IMG/VR virus record: IMGVR_UViG_3300032342_000021
Location: 1-40,282 of that record
Reading direction: 5' to 3' (one strand)
Length of the DNA: 40,282 nt
Source of the DNA: a virus
How positions within the stretch are numbered: position 1 is the first letter of the stretch; each line of letters starts with the position of its first letter. Of this stretch, positions 30,348-39,316 are shown piece by piece. The notes beneath the pieces are model-generated. The model worked only from the letters and a program-made list of their open reading frames with translations. It was not told the DNA's origin and ran no database searches. The position numbers were made by a program, and so were the translations under genes.

Positions 30348-30859
30348 GTTATGCAAATAACGATAAAGTTTTAATCATGGATGTGGATACAAAAATTAGT
30401 GATGTTAAATCTGTAACCGATTTACTGCCCGACGCGGGGGCATTGTCAACCATAGATGCAAATGTTGTTACTACAAAAGACGCTAATATTTTTGCAGAAA
30501 AAGTGTATCCCACTTTGGCAGACGGGGTGTCCTGTGCAAAAAACAATGCAAAGTGGGTGCTTGGCAATCTGGCGCAGGTAGTACCTGCCAATACGATTGC
30601 CGGGGATTTTTATATAACGGGGATCCAGGTTGAAAATGCGACGGTTGTGGGAAAATGGGAGCTTGTATTGTATTATGGCGATAGTAATATTGAGTGCGCG
30701 AGAGTCAGGGCGTGGGTAATATCTGCTGTCGGTATGGTCCCATCGATTAAACACAAGACTCCCGTGATACCGGCAAACAGTAAAATCAGCATTGCTCTGG
30801 CGCAGGATACAGTTGGAGCGGGTACAGTTACGGTATCGCTACGATACCGATTAAAATAA
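30344..30859 (+). CDS. Hypothetical head-region protein 2
   Basis: A 171-residue beta-rich protein. It overlaps the previous gene by 4 bases and ends in a VTVSLRYRLK strand. Regular alternation of hydrophobic residues suggests a jelly-roll-like fold; a virion surface protein is possible. No motif recognised. Confidence 0.6.
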   Translation: MSYANNDKVLIMDVDTKISDVKSVTDLLPDAGALSTIDANVVTTKDANIFAEKVYPTLADGVSCAKNNAKWVLGNLAQVVPANTIAGDFYITGIQVENATVVGKWELVLYYGDSNIECARVRAWVISAVGMVPSIKHKTPVIPANSKISIALAQDTVGAGTVTVSLRYRLK

Positions 30860-30869
30860 GGGAGGGCAT

Positions 30870-31064
30870 ATGACAATATATGACGCGAGGGTAAATATTA
30901 GAAATGAATGGAATAAGACAAACAAAAGTTTGGTGACAGAATCTTTTCAGGTGATTTTAGATGGCGTTCTGAACGCGGACCCGGAGTTGAAGGTGTTATA
31001 TTTAGAGAATCAGAGTTTGCAGAGTCTGGTTGCAACAGTGGTGTCAATCATAGGGAGCAGGTAA
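30870..31064 (+). CDS. Small hypothetical protein
   Basis: A 64-residue helical protein with GGGAGGG upstream. Overlaps the next start (TAATG). No family recognised. Confidence 0.55.
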   Translation: MTIYDARVNIRNEWNKTNKSLVTESFQVILDGVLNADPELKVLYLENQSLQSLVATVVSIIGSR

Positions 31065-31282
31065 TGACAAAAAGCACTCATGCGGACATAGGGGAGTCTA
31101 AAATCAAAGAGGTTCCACAGGAGCTGACTTTGTCTACTGCGACGCTGATACCAAACAGCAGGCCGATAACGGGAGAGGACAACAAGCGAATAAAAGCGGC
31201 GCGCAGAAAAAAGCCGGAAGAACCTAAAAAGCCGGAAAACCCCGTTGAACCTAAAAAGGAAAAAGGGAATAAAAAGAAATGA
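31064..31282 (+). CDS. Small Lys/Pro-tailed protein
   Basis: A 72-residue protein whose last 30 residues are almost all Lys, Pro, Glu and Asn (KKPEEPKKPENPVEPKK). Such tails are disordered and may bind nucleic acid or capsid. No family recognised. Confidence 0.55.
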   Translation: MTKSTHADIGESKIKEVPQELTLSTATLIPNSRPITGEDNKRIKAARRKKPEEPKKPENPVEPKKEKGNKKK

Positions 31283-32376
31283 GATCGGTAATTGCTCTTG
31301 AAATGATGCGTATACAGGCACTCGATACAAACACTATTTTGTCGTTGATACCGGTTGACGTACTCAAAGAGATCAAGGCAAAAGATGGGCATCCGTTTTT
31401 TCAGGCATATTCAATTTGTCACGAGGGTATCAGTAACCCGAGGGTTATAGGAGATACGGCAAAACCTATCTCTTGGACCCGACGGGCAGTGCAGTCGATC
31501 AAAAACGTAATTACAAAAGGGGTTAAGTTTTTTCTAGGACACAATGCCGATAATAGCACAGAGGGCCGCGAGGTTATAGGCGAGGTCGTGGCTGATACGC
31601 AGACAGAGATTGACGGACGATTGCACCATGTGGTAATTTCTTATCATTCACCCGAAATGAAAGAGCGGGTCAAGGATATGGATATTTGCAGTCAAGAATC
31701 TGAGTGGAATTTTTTTGACAACGCCGGCAAACTGGTTGCCGATACGATAGAGAGATTAACAGGGATCGCATTGAGCAATTCCAAAAATGATACCCCTGCA
31801 TTCTCGGGCGCGAAACGCCTCGGGATGGTGCAGGCACTGGAGCCTGTCTTGGATAAGGACGGCGAGATAAAAAAAGGAGAAAGAAATATGACTTTCGCGG
31901 AATTAAAGGATGAGATTAAAAAGATGAACGTTTTCCCGGCTCAACTTTTTACGGTAGACGAGATAAAGAGAGACAGGGAATTTGCTGTTGTATTCACCGG
32001 GTATGATGCGGCGGTAAAAGAGCGTGACGATAAAATTAAATCTTATCAGGATAAAGAGAAAGATTTTGAACATAAATCCCTTGTGTTGACGGCAAAACAA
32101 AGACTTGACGGGATAATCAAGGATAAAAATTTGACCGCTAAGCAAAAGGCGTTCGTTGATAAATCGTATAAAGACACTTTGCCTGATATTTCGGACGAGG
32201 GTCTCAAGAAATTTATAGATGGAAAACTTGATGATTATAAAATAAGCGCGGAAATTTTCGGCGAAACAAAACCGCTGGAAAAGCCTGCTGACAAAAGTAC
32301 AACAGAGGACAAAGACGATTACACAAAGGCTTCAAACAACGAATTTTTGAATGAGGACTTTAACATATTGAGGTAA
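31279..32376 (+). CDS. Prohead protease-scaffold fusion
   Basis: A 365-residue protein. Residues 1-190 have the pattern of a capsid protease: FFLGHNADNSTEGREVIGEV (His), LHHVVISYHSPEMK and DMDICSQESEW (Ser). Residues 203-365 are a charged helical scaffold (VKERDDKIKSYQDKEKDFE) with a DUF4355-like look. A strong internal ribosome site at the junction allows separate scaffold synthesis. Catalytic residues are tentative. Confidence 0.7.
   Translation: MRSVIALEMMRIQALDTNTILSLIPVDVLKEIKAKDGHPFFQAYSICHEGISNPRVIGDTAKPISWTRRAVQSIKNVITKGVKFFLGHNADNSTEGREVIGEVVADTQTEIDGRLHHVVISYHSPEMKERVKDMDICSQESEWNFFDNAGKLVADTIERLTGIALSNSKNDTPAFSGAKRLGMVQALEPVLDKDGEIKKGERNMTFAELKDEIKKMNVFPAQLFTVDEIKRDREFAVVFTGYDAAVKERDDKIKSYQDKEKDFEHKSLVLTAKQRLDGIIKDKNLTAKQKAFVDKSYKDTLPDISDEGLKKFIDGKLDDYKISAEIFGETKPLEKPADKSTTEDKDDYTKASNNEFLNEDFNILR
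31888..32376 (+). CDS. Scaffolding protein from internal start
   Basis: In-frame ATG at 31888, 8 bases after AAAAGGAG (31872-31879), exactly where the scaffold half begins (MTFAELKDEIKKM). The product would be 162 residues. Lambda C/Nu3 uses the same arrangement. The start is inferred from the ribosome site. Confidence 0.65.
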   Translation: MTFAELKDEIKKMNVFPAQLFTVDEIKRDREFAVVFTGYDAAVKERDDKIKSYQDKEKDFEHKSLVLTAKQRLDGIIKDKNLTAKQKAFVDKSYKDTLPDISDEGLKKFIDGKLDDYKISAEIFGETKPLEKPADKSTTEDKDDYTKASNNEFLNEDFNILR

Positions 32377-32380
32377 AAAT

Positions 32381-32770
32381 ATGGCAAAGATTTTTTTGTG
32401 GAAAGATAATATTATTTATGACGAGCTCTGGAATGTTGCTCCTGCAACAGCAGTGCTCGCAGGTGATCCGGCAGTTGTGCAGGATGTTTTTGGGTTTTTT
32501 ATAAAAGATCGGGAAGCGGTTGGCGAGGAAATCTGTTTTGTCTATCGGTGTAGACAGGTTGAGGCGGCCAAGGTGACTGGTAGCGGCGGGGCAATCCTTG
32601 CCGGAGATCGGTTGTATTTTATCGTGGCGCTGAACGCCGTTGCTCCGGACCCTGTCGGTACTGCTGGTGTCGATTCGTATTTTTGCGGTATCGCGAAAAA
32701 GGATGCAGGTGCGTCCGAAACAACCGTGCTCATGGCTTTTGACGGCACGATGTATGATCAAACAATTTAA
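32381..32770 (+). CDS. Capsid decoration protein, DUF2190-like
   Basis: A 129-residue protein. GGAILAGDRLYFIVALNAV and SYFCGIAKKDAGASETTVLM match the DUF2190 pattern of capsid-cementing trimers. It lies directly before the major capsid gene, as usual. Confidence 0.75.
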   Translation: MAKIFLWKDNIIYDELWNVAPATAVLAGDPAVVQDVFGFFIKDREAVGEEICFVYRCRQVEAAKVTGSGGAILAGDRLYFIVALNAVAPDPVGTAGVDSYFCGIAKKDAGASETTVLMAFDGTMYDQTI

Positions 32771-32784
32771 GGAGGGCGTGAAAA

Positions 32785-33795
32785 ATGGGTTATATTGCAA
32801 AAGATGATAATAAGTTTTTTGATGCTCTCGTAACTACCCTGGACAAGGGTGATAAAACTATGGTGTCAAAAATACAGGCGACGCTTAACGCGTTTATCAA
32901 TGCACCAAAAGCGGAGATCAAAAGAAAGATTCAGGCGGTCGGGGTGTCTACTGATTTCGCACAGTTGACGGCGGATGCGTACAACGTAAACATACAGGAG
33001 GACAATTTTGACCTCGGGTATGAAAAAGCGTTTCGCAAAGTTCCGCTGGGAACCAATCAGGATTTTTGGCAGATTTACGACGTGCAGAACGGTTTGTCTT
33101 TCCGGAAAGTTCCGGAGGGCGACAGGATACAGGTTGATGAACTGTCCGGGTCTTTGATTACCGCATATGTGGATTACTACGGCGGAGCGATCGGCTGGAC
33201 TGACAAGATGATCCGGTATCGGAAAGTTGCGGCGATGGTTGACATGGCTATGATTTTCAGAAATCGGTTTTGGTCGAACAAGGCCGACAACCATTATGCG
33301 CTGCTCGCTGCAGCAGCGGCAGGAAATGTAACCGTGTGGCAGGGAACTCCCGCACAGGGGCAGTTGCAGAGGGATATACAGACTCTCAACCATGCGGCGT
33401 TTGACATTGCAGATCGATGCAAAGACAAAGGGTATGGCGACATGGCAAATGCACAGTTCCTTCTTTACTACAATCCTCACAATAAAGCGCGATTGCTTGC
33501 GGCACTTAGAGCTACCGCTCTCGGTGTTGTAACAGCAGGTACTGGACTTGTCCAGCCGTCGCAGGTGCTGGATTGGAATATCACGATGATCCCGACTTTT
33601 AACAGCGCGATTGTCAACAACGAGCCAATTCTTGTATTGCCGATGAACAAAATTCAGGCGGCCGAGGATATGGCACCGACGACGTATACACAGCCGAAAG
33701 ATATACTCACGCTCAACGAGGTACAGAGCGTGTGGGCGATCTACGGCGCGATTGTAGGTGACACTGATCAGTGTCAGGAGCTCTCACTGGTATAA
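32785..33795 (+). CDS. Major capsid protein
   Basis: A 336-residue protein after GGAGGG. It lies between the scaffold and decoration genes and the connectors, and is followed by a strong terminator, consistent with high expression. Residues 50-130 (YNVNIQEDNFDLGYEKAFRK, VPEGDRIQVDELSG) fit the E-loop and P-domain region of HK97-fold capsids. Family not pinned down, role confident. Confidence 0.82.
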   Translation: MGYIAKDDNKFFDALVTTLDKGDKTMVSKIQATLNAFINAPKAEIKRKIQAVGVSTDFAQLTADAYNVNIQEDNFDLGYEKAFRKVPLGTNQDFWQIYDVQNGLSFRKVPEGDRIQVDELSGSLITAYVDYYGGAIGWTDKMIRYRKVAAMVDMAMIFRNRFWSNKADNHYALLAAAAAGNVTVWQGTPAQGQLQRDIQTLNHAAFDIADRCKDKGYGDMANAQFLLYYNPHNKARLLAALRATALGVVTAGTGLVQPSQVLDWNITMIPTFNSAIVNNEPILVLPMNKIQAAEDMAPTTYTQPKDILTLNEVQSVWAIYGAIVGDTDQCQELSLV

Positions 33796-33802
33796 GGTAA
33801 GC

Positions 33803-33834
33803 GGGGGGATGGGCGACCATCCTCCCTTGTTTTT
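33803..33834 (+). terminator. Intrinsic terminator after major capsid gene
   Basis: GGGGGGATGG / CCATCCTCCC (10 bp, one G-T), GCGA tetraloop, then TTGTTTTT. It lies within the late operon and probably raises capsid protein relative to downstream genes. Confidence 0.88.
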
Positions 33835-33848
33835 AAAAGGGGGAATGC

Positions 33849-34262
33849 ATGACGGTCGGTATTGACACATGGGTAACGATGGCAGAGGCAAATTTATACT
33901 TTGCCAACAAATACGGGGCGTCGATGTGGACAACGTTACCAGTCGCAACAAAAGAACAGCTTTTAGTTTCCGCTTTTAACTGGATTCAACAGCAAAAAAA
34001 CTTTTCGATTTCCCCTGCGTCAACGTCTTTAAAAGTCAAGCAAGCACAATTTGAGGCGGCATGGTTTCTCTATAAATTCGGCGATGAGTACGAAAAACGG
34101 AGGGCGTTACACGAGGAGGGAGTGGAGAGTTTTTCCATAAGTAAATTTTCCGAGACGCTTGGAGGCGCGCAATTTCCGTTATTTTTAGCAGACATTCTTG
34201 ACGTATTCGCTACAAAATCCGGAGGTTGTTTTCCATTGGTGTCCAGGAGCTTTGACGACTAA
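33849..34262 (+). CDS. Head-tail connector adaptor (DnaT-like domain)
   Basis: A 137-residue protein. DTWVTMAEANLYFANKYGAS at the start followed by helices (KQAQFEAAWFLYKFG) fits the small adaptor family annotated as DnaT-like in phages. It comes right after the capsid gene. Confidence 0.65.
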   Translation: MTVGIDTWVTMAEANLYFANKYGASMWTTLPVATKEQLLVSAFNWIQQQKNFSISPASTSLKVKQAQFEAAWFLYKFGDEYEKRRALHEEGVESFSISKFSETLGGAQFPLFLADILDVFATKSGGCFPLVSRSFDD

Positions 34263-35212
34263 TGGACAAAGATGACGCTATTAAAAAATTAGTTGCGCGA
34301 ATGAAGGAAATCGGAAAAGAAATTCTTGTGATAGTAAAAGAAATTGACGCAACAGCAGAAACATCATCCGGTTATTGGTTGAAAAAACAACGGGAAATCC
34401 GGGCGTTATACAACGAGGCGCGGAAAATAGCTGGGACGTGGACGGATGAATCAATTCCAGAATTTTATAGACAGGCGATAAAAGACGAACTTACAAAAAT
34501 AAAAAGTCAAAACATAGCCGTTGAAAAAGAAATTGATTACAGGACGCTTGTATCGTCTCCTCAATCTCAAACAGATTTAAATAAATTAATGAAAGAGGTT
34601 CTGAATACTTTTTCCAGCGGGTTTAAAAAAGGTGAAAATACATTGATAAGACTTTCGCGATTGACGCAGCAAATAAATATTAAAGAGGAAAAAGTAATTA
34701 AAGAATTGGCGGAAGGGTTCGAAACAAAAGCAACAAGGAAGGGGGCGTCGAAGAGATTGCAAGAAGAATTAATGAAAAAAGCCATTGACGGAAAATTTGT
34801 AATTATTATAGACAAAAATGGGAATCCGAGGCAATGGAGAATAGACGCATACGCGGAAATGGTGGCACGTACAAAATTACAGGAGGCGTCGTCGCAGGCA
34901 ATGATTAATACGGCTGTTGCTCTTGATCAAGATTTGGTACAGGTGTCATCCCATAATACTCTTACGCCGATGTGTCAGGAGTATGAGGGTAAAATTTATT
35001 CGTTGAGCGGGAAAGATGAGGATTTTCCAGAGCTTCCGGAAACACCGCCTTTTCATCCTAACTGTATGCACACATTGAGTATCGTAATCAAAGAGGCTTT
35101 AGAAAATGATGGAACGCTTGATAAATTTTCAGATTTTTCAAAAGGAAAAACAGAAGAATACCCGGTTGGTCATAATTTTATACCAGTATCGGAGAGAAAA
35201 GAGGCCGAATGA
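34262..35212 (+). CDS. Minor head protein, SPP1 gp7 / Mu F-like
   Basis: A 316-residue protein. The C-terminal HNTLTPMCQEYEGKIYSLSG and PPFHPNCMHTLS form the Cys/His signature of the phage Mu gpF / SPP1 gp7 head morphogenesis family; the rest is helical. Such proteins are usually next to the portal gene; here it lies after the connector gene and just before the sugar cassette. Confidence 0.85.
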   Translation: MDKDDAIKKLVARMKEIGKEILVIVKEIDATAETSSGYWLKKQREIRALYNEARKIAGTWTDESIPEFYRQAIKDELTKIKSQNIAVEKEIDYRTLVSSPQSQTDLNKLMKEVLNTFSSGFKKGENTLIRLSRLTQQINIKEEKVIKELAEGFETKATRKGASKRLQEELMKKAIDGKFVIIIDKNGNPRQWRIDAYAEMVARTKLQEASSQAMINTAVALDQDLVQVSSHNTLTPMCQEYEGKIYSLSGKDEDFPELPETPPFHPNCMHTLSIVIKEALENDGTLDKFSDFSKGKTEEYPVGHNFIPVSERKEAE

Positions 35213-36969
35213 TTTTACAATTGAGAGGCAAAAAAGAGGTTGTCTCTATAAAAAAAGAAGTCCGTCGGGGCGGTGTCGCGCAAACCCACGGGACAAAGGA
35301 GAACACAATGCCAGCGATGGTCAACAAAGTCGGGGTTATGGTATCAAGGGAAAAGTCGTGGGAATGGTTTGCGCAAAAAGGCTGCGTTAATAATAACAGC
35401 CTGATACATCAAAGTTTTGCAGGTATTCACGGGGTGTGGAAAGATCAACCGTGTTATGTGGTAGGAGCCGGTCCGTCGTTAAAAGAATTTTTGTCAACAT
35501 ACGGATGGTCGTATCTTGACGGAAAACATACGATAGGGATTAACCACACGATTGAGGATTACGACGGGTTCGAATGGTTTTTCTTTTTGGATAAACGCTT
35601 TTTGGAAAAGACCACATATGATATGAGCAAATATAAAGGTAGAATTTTTGCACAGTGTACTACTGGGCTTGAGCCAGATAATCGCACTGTCACGTTTTGG
35701 GGTAAGCAGGACGGACCATCAAAAAAGATGCAAGATGGATTGTATTCGACAAACTTTTCCGGGCTGTCTTCCCTTAATCTGGCAATTTTAACCGGTGCAA
35801 ACCCGATTTATCTTTTAGGTTTTGGAAATGGAAAAGGCGCAACAGATGAGGCATATCATTACAAAGATGATTATAACGGAGAGCAAAAAGGTGCAGGGCG
35901 GTTAGAGAAATTCAAACGGTGCTACAAAGGTTTTGAGAATTTTTCAGAATATTTTTCCCGAATTAAGCATGTTACGGAAGGCAATGATATTGGATGTTTT
36001 GACAAAGTGCGAGTTTCGGATTTGGAAACAAAAAACAAAGAAATCAGCTTGAAAATTATTGGAAGGATACCACATATAGCACATTTTTCTTTTACCGATG
36101 ATGTAGCAAAACATGCAGATATTACGCGAGAGATCATTCTACGTGGATACGGCAGGCACACTTTACACAATATCAATAATCCCGTAATTCCGGTTGCTGA
36201 TTTATATGTGCTTGAAGATTTTATGTCAACAAAATTAAAAGTTAATGAATTCCCGTGTAAATATAAAGCAATCAATATAATCCATTCTAACAATTGTATT
36301 CCTTCTCCCGGATTTTTGGCGAATGTCGCATTGACGAAAGCTTGGAAGACTTATTTTCTTGACAAATATTTTATAAAAAATGTTGAGATTATACATGGAG
36401 GAATTGACCTTGATCCGTATAAGTACGTGGCTCCCTGCAATATTGAAAAAGTCTTTGGACGTATTACCCGATGGTCGCCGGCGAAAATCAATCAGGACTG
36501 GAACAGGGTATGTGCGGAAATTCTTGAGGAAATACCCGACAGTCAATGTCTTTTTTACATTGACGACGCAGGGGGGAGAGAAAAATTAACCCATGCACGT
36601 ATGGTGTATAATCGGGAATGTAAAATTGACATGTTTAAAGGAGCATATCTTAAAAACCTGTCAGTATACGTCCATGCGTCTGGCGGATTTAAGGAGACGC
36701 TGTCATTTGCCGTGATTGAGGCTATGGCGACAGGGCTACCGATAGTTTATCTGTCCGAGGGCACGGGCGTGCTGGAGGAGGTTACCGGGAGTGCTGGTAT
36801 ACGATGCGAGACGATGGATGATGTCAAAAAAAATATAAAAATCCTTTTGCTTGACAAAACGAAAAGAAAAGAATACGGGATTCGGTCGAAAGAGCAAGCG
36901 AAGAAGTTTGATATTAAATTATTTTTGCAGAATTTTAACGCATTAGTAAAGCGGTGCTTGAATGCATGA
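35209..36969 (+). CDS. Maf/DUF115-type and GT4 glycosyltransferase fusion
   Basis: A 586-residue protein. Residues about 70-260 (CYVVGAGPSLKEFLSTYGWS, HTIGINHTIEDYDGFEWFFF, NPIYLLGFGNGKG) match the DUF115 core of Maf proteins, which move nonulosonic acids onto flagellin. Residues about 400-586 are a GT-B family 4 domain (FGRITRWSPAKINQDW, then SGGFKETLSFAVIEAMATGLP with the E-x7-E pattern, GTGVLEEV). The fusion could add two sugars in turn. It overlaps its neighbours by 4-8 bases in the virion operon. The acceptor is unknown. Confidence 0.75.
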   Translation: MILQLRGKKEVVSIKKEVRRGGVAQTHGTKENTMPAMVNKVGVMVSREKSWEWFAQKGCVNNNSLIHQSFAGIHGVWKDQPCYVVGAGPSLKEFLSTYGWSYLDGKHTIGINHTIEDYDGFEWFFFLDKRFLEKTTYDMSKYKGRIFAQCTTGLEPDNRTVTFWGKQDGPSKKMQDGLYSTNFSGLSSLNLAILTGANPIYLLGFGNGKGATDEAYHYKDDYNGEQKGAGRLEKFKRCYKGFENFSEYFSRIKHVTEGNDIGCFDKVRVSDLETKNKEISLKIIGRIPHIAHFSFTDDVAKHADITREIILRGYGRHTLHNINNPVIPVADLYVLEDFMSTKLKVNEFPCKYKAINIIHSNNCIPSPGFLANVALTKAWKTYFLDKYFIKNVEIIHGGIDLDPYKYVAPCNIEKVFGRITRWSPAKINQDWNRVCAEILEEIPDSQCLFYIDDAGGREKLTHARMVYNRECKIDMFKGAYLKNLSVYVHASGGFKETLSFAVIEAMATGLPIVYLSEGTGVLEEVTGSAGIRCETMDDVKKNIKILLLDKTKRKEYGIRSKEQAKKFDIKLFLQNFNALVKRCLNA

Positions 36970-37576
36970 TATCGCGATTATTACTATGGCACGGGCTGGA
37001 TCAAAACGGTGTCCTGATAAAATTATCCGGGAGTATAAAGGCAAGCCCTTGTATCTGTGGACGGTCGATACGGCGTTGCAGTTGGGCTATCCATATTTTT
37101 TTTTACATGATTACAATGTTTTGGATATGCCTGCAAGTGTAACCGTTATTAAACGATTGCCGGAGTTTGCGGGGGATGTGCATAAAACATGTCAAGAGAT
37201 TTTATGGACAGGAATTAACGCGGAAATTTATATATTTTTGCAGTGTACCTCTCCTCGTAGAGATGTTGGATTGCTAAAATCTTATATAAAACATTTCGTT
37301 GAATCGGGATATAATGCGGGGGTATGTGCAAAACGATTACGTGATAAATTTTACTACGTGCAAAAGGATGAAATTTTTAATCGTGTTAATTTTGAGCAGC
37401 TTGATAGATCGGATAACGGATGTGATAAAAATTCAGTGTTGAAAGAAACCGGATCATTTTATATCTTTAAAAAATGTCAATTGGAAAAGAAACATATTAT
37501 GGATACGGGTGATTATTACGTATACGATGACCTGTATGATGTTGATATTGACACGGAGGAAGATTTTGAGAACTAA
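36962..37576 (+). CDS. CMP-nonulosonate synthetase (NeuA/PseF/LegF-like)
   Basis: A 204-residue protein. IITMARAGSKRCPDKIIREY with KGKPLYLWTVDTA is the nucleotide-binding P-loop of acylneuraminate cytidylyltransferases, followed by FLQCTSPRRDV and a C-terminal YDVDIDTEEDFEN (metal-binding Asp pair). It activates a nonulosonic acid with CTP. It is a little shorter than bacterial NeuA. Whether the sugar is sialic, pseudaminic or legionaminic acid cannot be told. Confidence 0.82.
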   Translation: MHDIAIITMARAGSKRCPDKIIREYKGKPLYLWTVDTALQLGYPYFFLHDYNVLDMPASVTVIKRLPEFAGDVHKTCQEILWTGINAEIYIFLQCTSPRRDVGLLKSYIKHFVESGYNAGVCAKRLRDKFYYVQKDEIFNRVNFEQLDRSDNGCDKNSVLKETGSFYIFKKCQLEKKHIMDTGDYYVYDDLYDVDIDTEEDFEN

Positions 37577-38414
37577 AATTATCATGGAGCTTGGATGCAA
37601 TCATCAGGGTGATATTGCAATAGCGAAACAAATGATTGACGATGCAAAAAAACTTGGTGCGTGGTCGGTCAAATTACAAAAACGAGACATTGAGGCTATT
37701 CCCGATAATGTCAAAATTAAAAAACGGGATATGTCCAATTCGTTTGGCGAAACATATTATGCGCACCGTAAGAAACTTGAATTTACGGTTGATGAAATGA
37801 TCGAGTTGAAAAAATATATCGAGAGTGCGGGTATGGTTGCGATGGTGTCGGTGTTTGACATCAAGAGTGCGCGGGATATGGTCGATGCCGATTATCGGTA
37901 TATCAAAACCCCTTCTCAACTTTTTACGGATACAGAAATTTGTGAATATTTGCTTGAGGCACGACAGGACAGGATTATAACGTTGATATGCTCGACGGGG
38001 ATGCACACACTATCGGAGTTGTATAAAACGCCGTGGTTTGACCGGTTTGATATTCTGTTGTATTGTCGGTCGATATATCCACATGGTGCGGAGTCAAGCA
38101 CTTTTGGAGCAATGGCCGCATTGCATAAAAATTTGGAGTATTCGCGGCTTGGATATTCATCTCACGACAAAAACGGAGACATGATACCCTATGCGATCAT
38201 CTGCAGCGCGGAGTACGTGGAGCGACACTATACCCTGGACAAAAAAATGAAGGGATCCGATCATAGTACTGTATCTTCGGATTTCGTGGAAATGGAAAAG
38301 ATAATTGAAGGGATAAAAAAAGCTGAATTGATCGTTGGGGAGATAGGGGCGAACGTATCAGAGTTGTGCGATGAGCGCGAACGTGCTGTCAGGATGGTGT
38401 ACCGTGGATTTTGA
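37566..38414 (+). CDS. NeuB-family nonulosonic acid synthase, lacking SAF domain
   Basis: A 282-residue protein. The TTG at 37566 lies 5 bases after GGAGGA and restores the usual KIIMELGCNHQGD start, so it is preferred to ATG 37584. KKLGAWSVKLQKRDI, YIKTPSQLF, YSSHDKNG and VERHYTLDKKMKGSDHSTVSS follow the TIM-barrel synthase of NeuB/PseI/LegI, which condenses a hexosamine with PEP. The usual C-terminal SAF (antifreeze-like) domain, about 60 residues, is missing. Confidence 0.85.
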   Translation: MRTKIIMELGCNHQGDIAIAKQMIDDAKKLGAWSVKLQKRDIEAIPDNVKIKKRDMSNSFGETYYAHRKKLEFTVDEMIELKKYIESAGMVAMVSVFDIKSARDMVDADYRYIKTPSQLFTDTEICEYLLEARQDRIITLICSTGMHTLSELYKTPWFDRFDILLYCRSIYPHGAESSTFGAMAALHKNLEYSRLGYSSHDKNGDMIPYAIICSAEYVERHYTLDKKMKGSDHSTVSSDFVEMEKIIEGIKKAELIVGEIGANVSELCDERERAVRMVYRGF

Positions 38415-39012
38415 CAACGGAATTATCGTATCTATACAGGGCTATACCATAGATACGACAAGGGAGCTGGCAAGGGAAGCTGTTGCAGGCGGAGCTGTCG
38501 GGATAAAAACGGACAAACCTGTTTACATTGACAAGCCGGTAATCGGATGCAACAAAATATCTGTTGAGCGGCCGGAGATGATGCCATATTTGACAAACAC
38601 ACTGGACAGGGTGCAACAGGTTGCGCGATGGGCTAATATTGTGTCTATAGATTATCGCAGGTGCAATCAGCGTAATCTTTTTGATATATCAGGATGGTGT
38701 GAGGATAACAAAATTTTGGTTGTGGCTGATATTGGATGCTGGGATGATTACCGATATGTCAAGGACAATAATTTGTATTTTACATGGATAGCTACAACGT
38801 TTTCGGTTTTCCGGGTTAAACATTCTCCGGATGTTCGGTTTGCGCGAAAACTTGTGCAGTTGGGGGAGCGAGTAATCGCAGAGGGCAATTTTGTGGGAAG
38901 AAAACAGATTGAAGAGGCTATAAAATATGGCATCAAAAATATTTGTATCGGTGGCGCTATTTCCAATGTCTACAAATTGACAAAGAGGTATACCAGTGTC
39001 TATTGTTTGTAA
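38371..39012 (+). CDS. NanE-like ManNAc-6-phosphate 2-epimerase
   Basis: Up to 213 residues; the true start may be GTG 38404. IIVSIQ, LAREAVAGGAVGIKT, LVVADIGCWDDYRYV, FTWIATTFS, RVIAEGNFVG and YGIKNICIGGAIS run in the order of NanE TIM-barrel epimerases. NanE interconverts GlcNAc-6-P and ManNAc-6-P. Here it would supply ManNAc-6-P to the synthase route. It overlaps the NeuB-like gene by about 44 bases (or 11 from GTG). Confidence 0.78.
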   Translation: MSANVLSGWCTVDFDNGIIVSIQGYTIDTTRELAREAVAGGAVGIKTDKPVYIDKPVIGCNKISVERPEMMPYLTNTLDRVQQVARWANIVSIDYRRCNQRNLFDISGWCEDNKILVVADIGCWDDYRYVKDNNLYFTWIATTFSVFRVKHSPDVRFARKLVQLGERVIAEGNFVGRKQIEEAIKYGIKNICIGGAISNVYKLTKRYTSVYCL

Positions 39013-39316
39013 AACTTATGTTGTAGATATTGATGATACGCTTTTAAAATCTGAAAAAAAAGTGTGTAAACATTGTAATAGTGTGATATACTTTAACCAC
39101 AAACCGATTACAGAGGAAATAAAATTTTTGAATCGGTTGCGCAGGAAGGGTAATATTATTATTTTGCATACAGGGCGAAACTGGAATCAATATCAGTTGA
39201 CAGTACGGCAATTAAAAGAGTGTGGAATTTTATATCATGAATTAGTCATGGGAAAACCACAGGGGATTTATGTAGATGCGGATGCAATTAAAAGTTTGAA
39301 GGAGATAGAAAAATGA
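38996..39316 (+). CDS. HAD-family phosphatase
   Basis: A 106-residue protein with GTG start. YVVDIDDTLLKSE carries the DxD nucleophile motif, IIILHTGRNWNQYQ motif II, and MGKPQGIYVDADA the Lys and terminal Asp motif. It is a compact HAD without a cap, of the kind seen in sugar loci. In this operon it may remove phosphate from ManNAc-6-P or from a nonulosonate-9-phosphate. Confidence 0.75.
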   Translation: MSIVCKTYVVDIDDTLLKSEKKVCKHCNSVIYFNHKPITEEIKFLNRLRRKGNIIILHTGRNWNQYQLTVRQLKECGILYHELVMGKPQGIYVDADAIKSLKEIEK

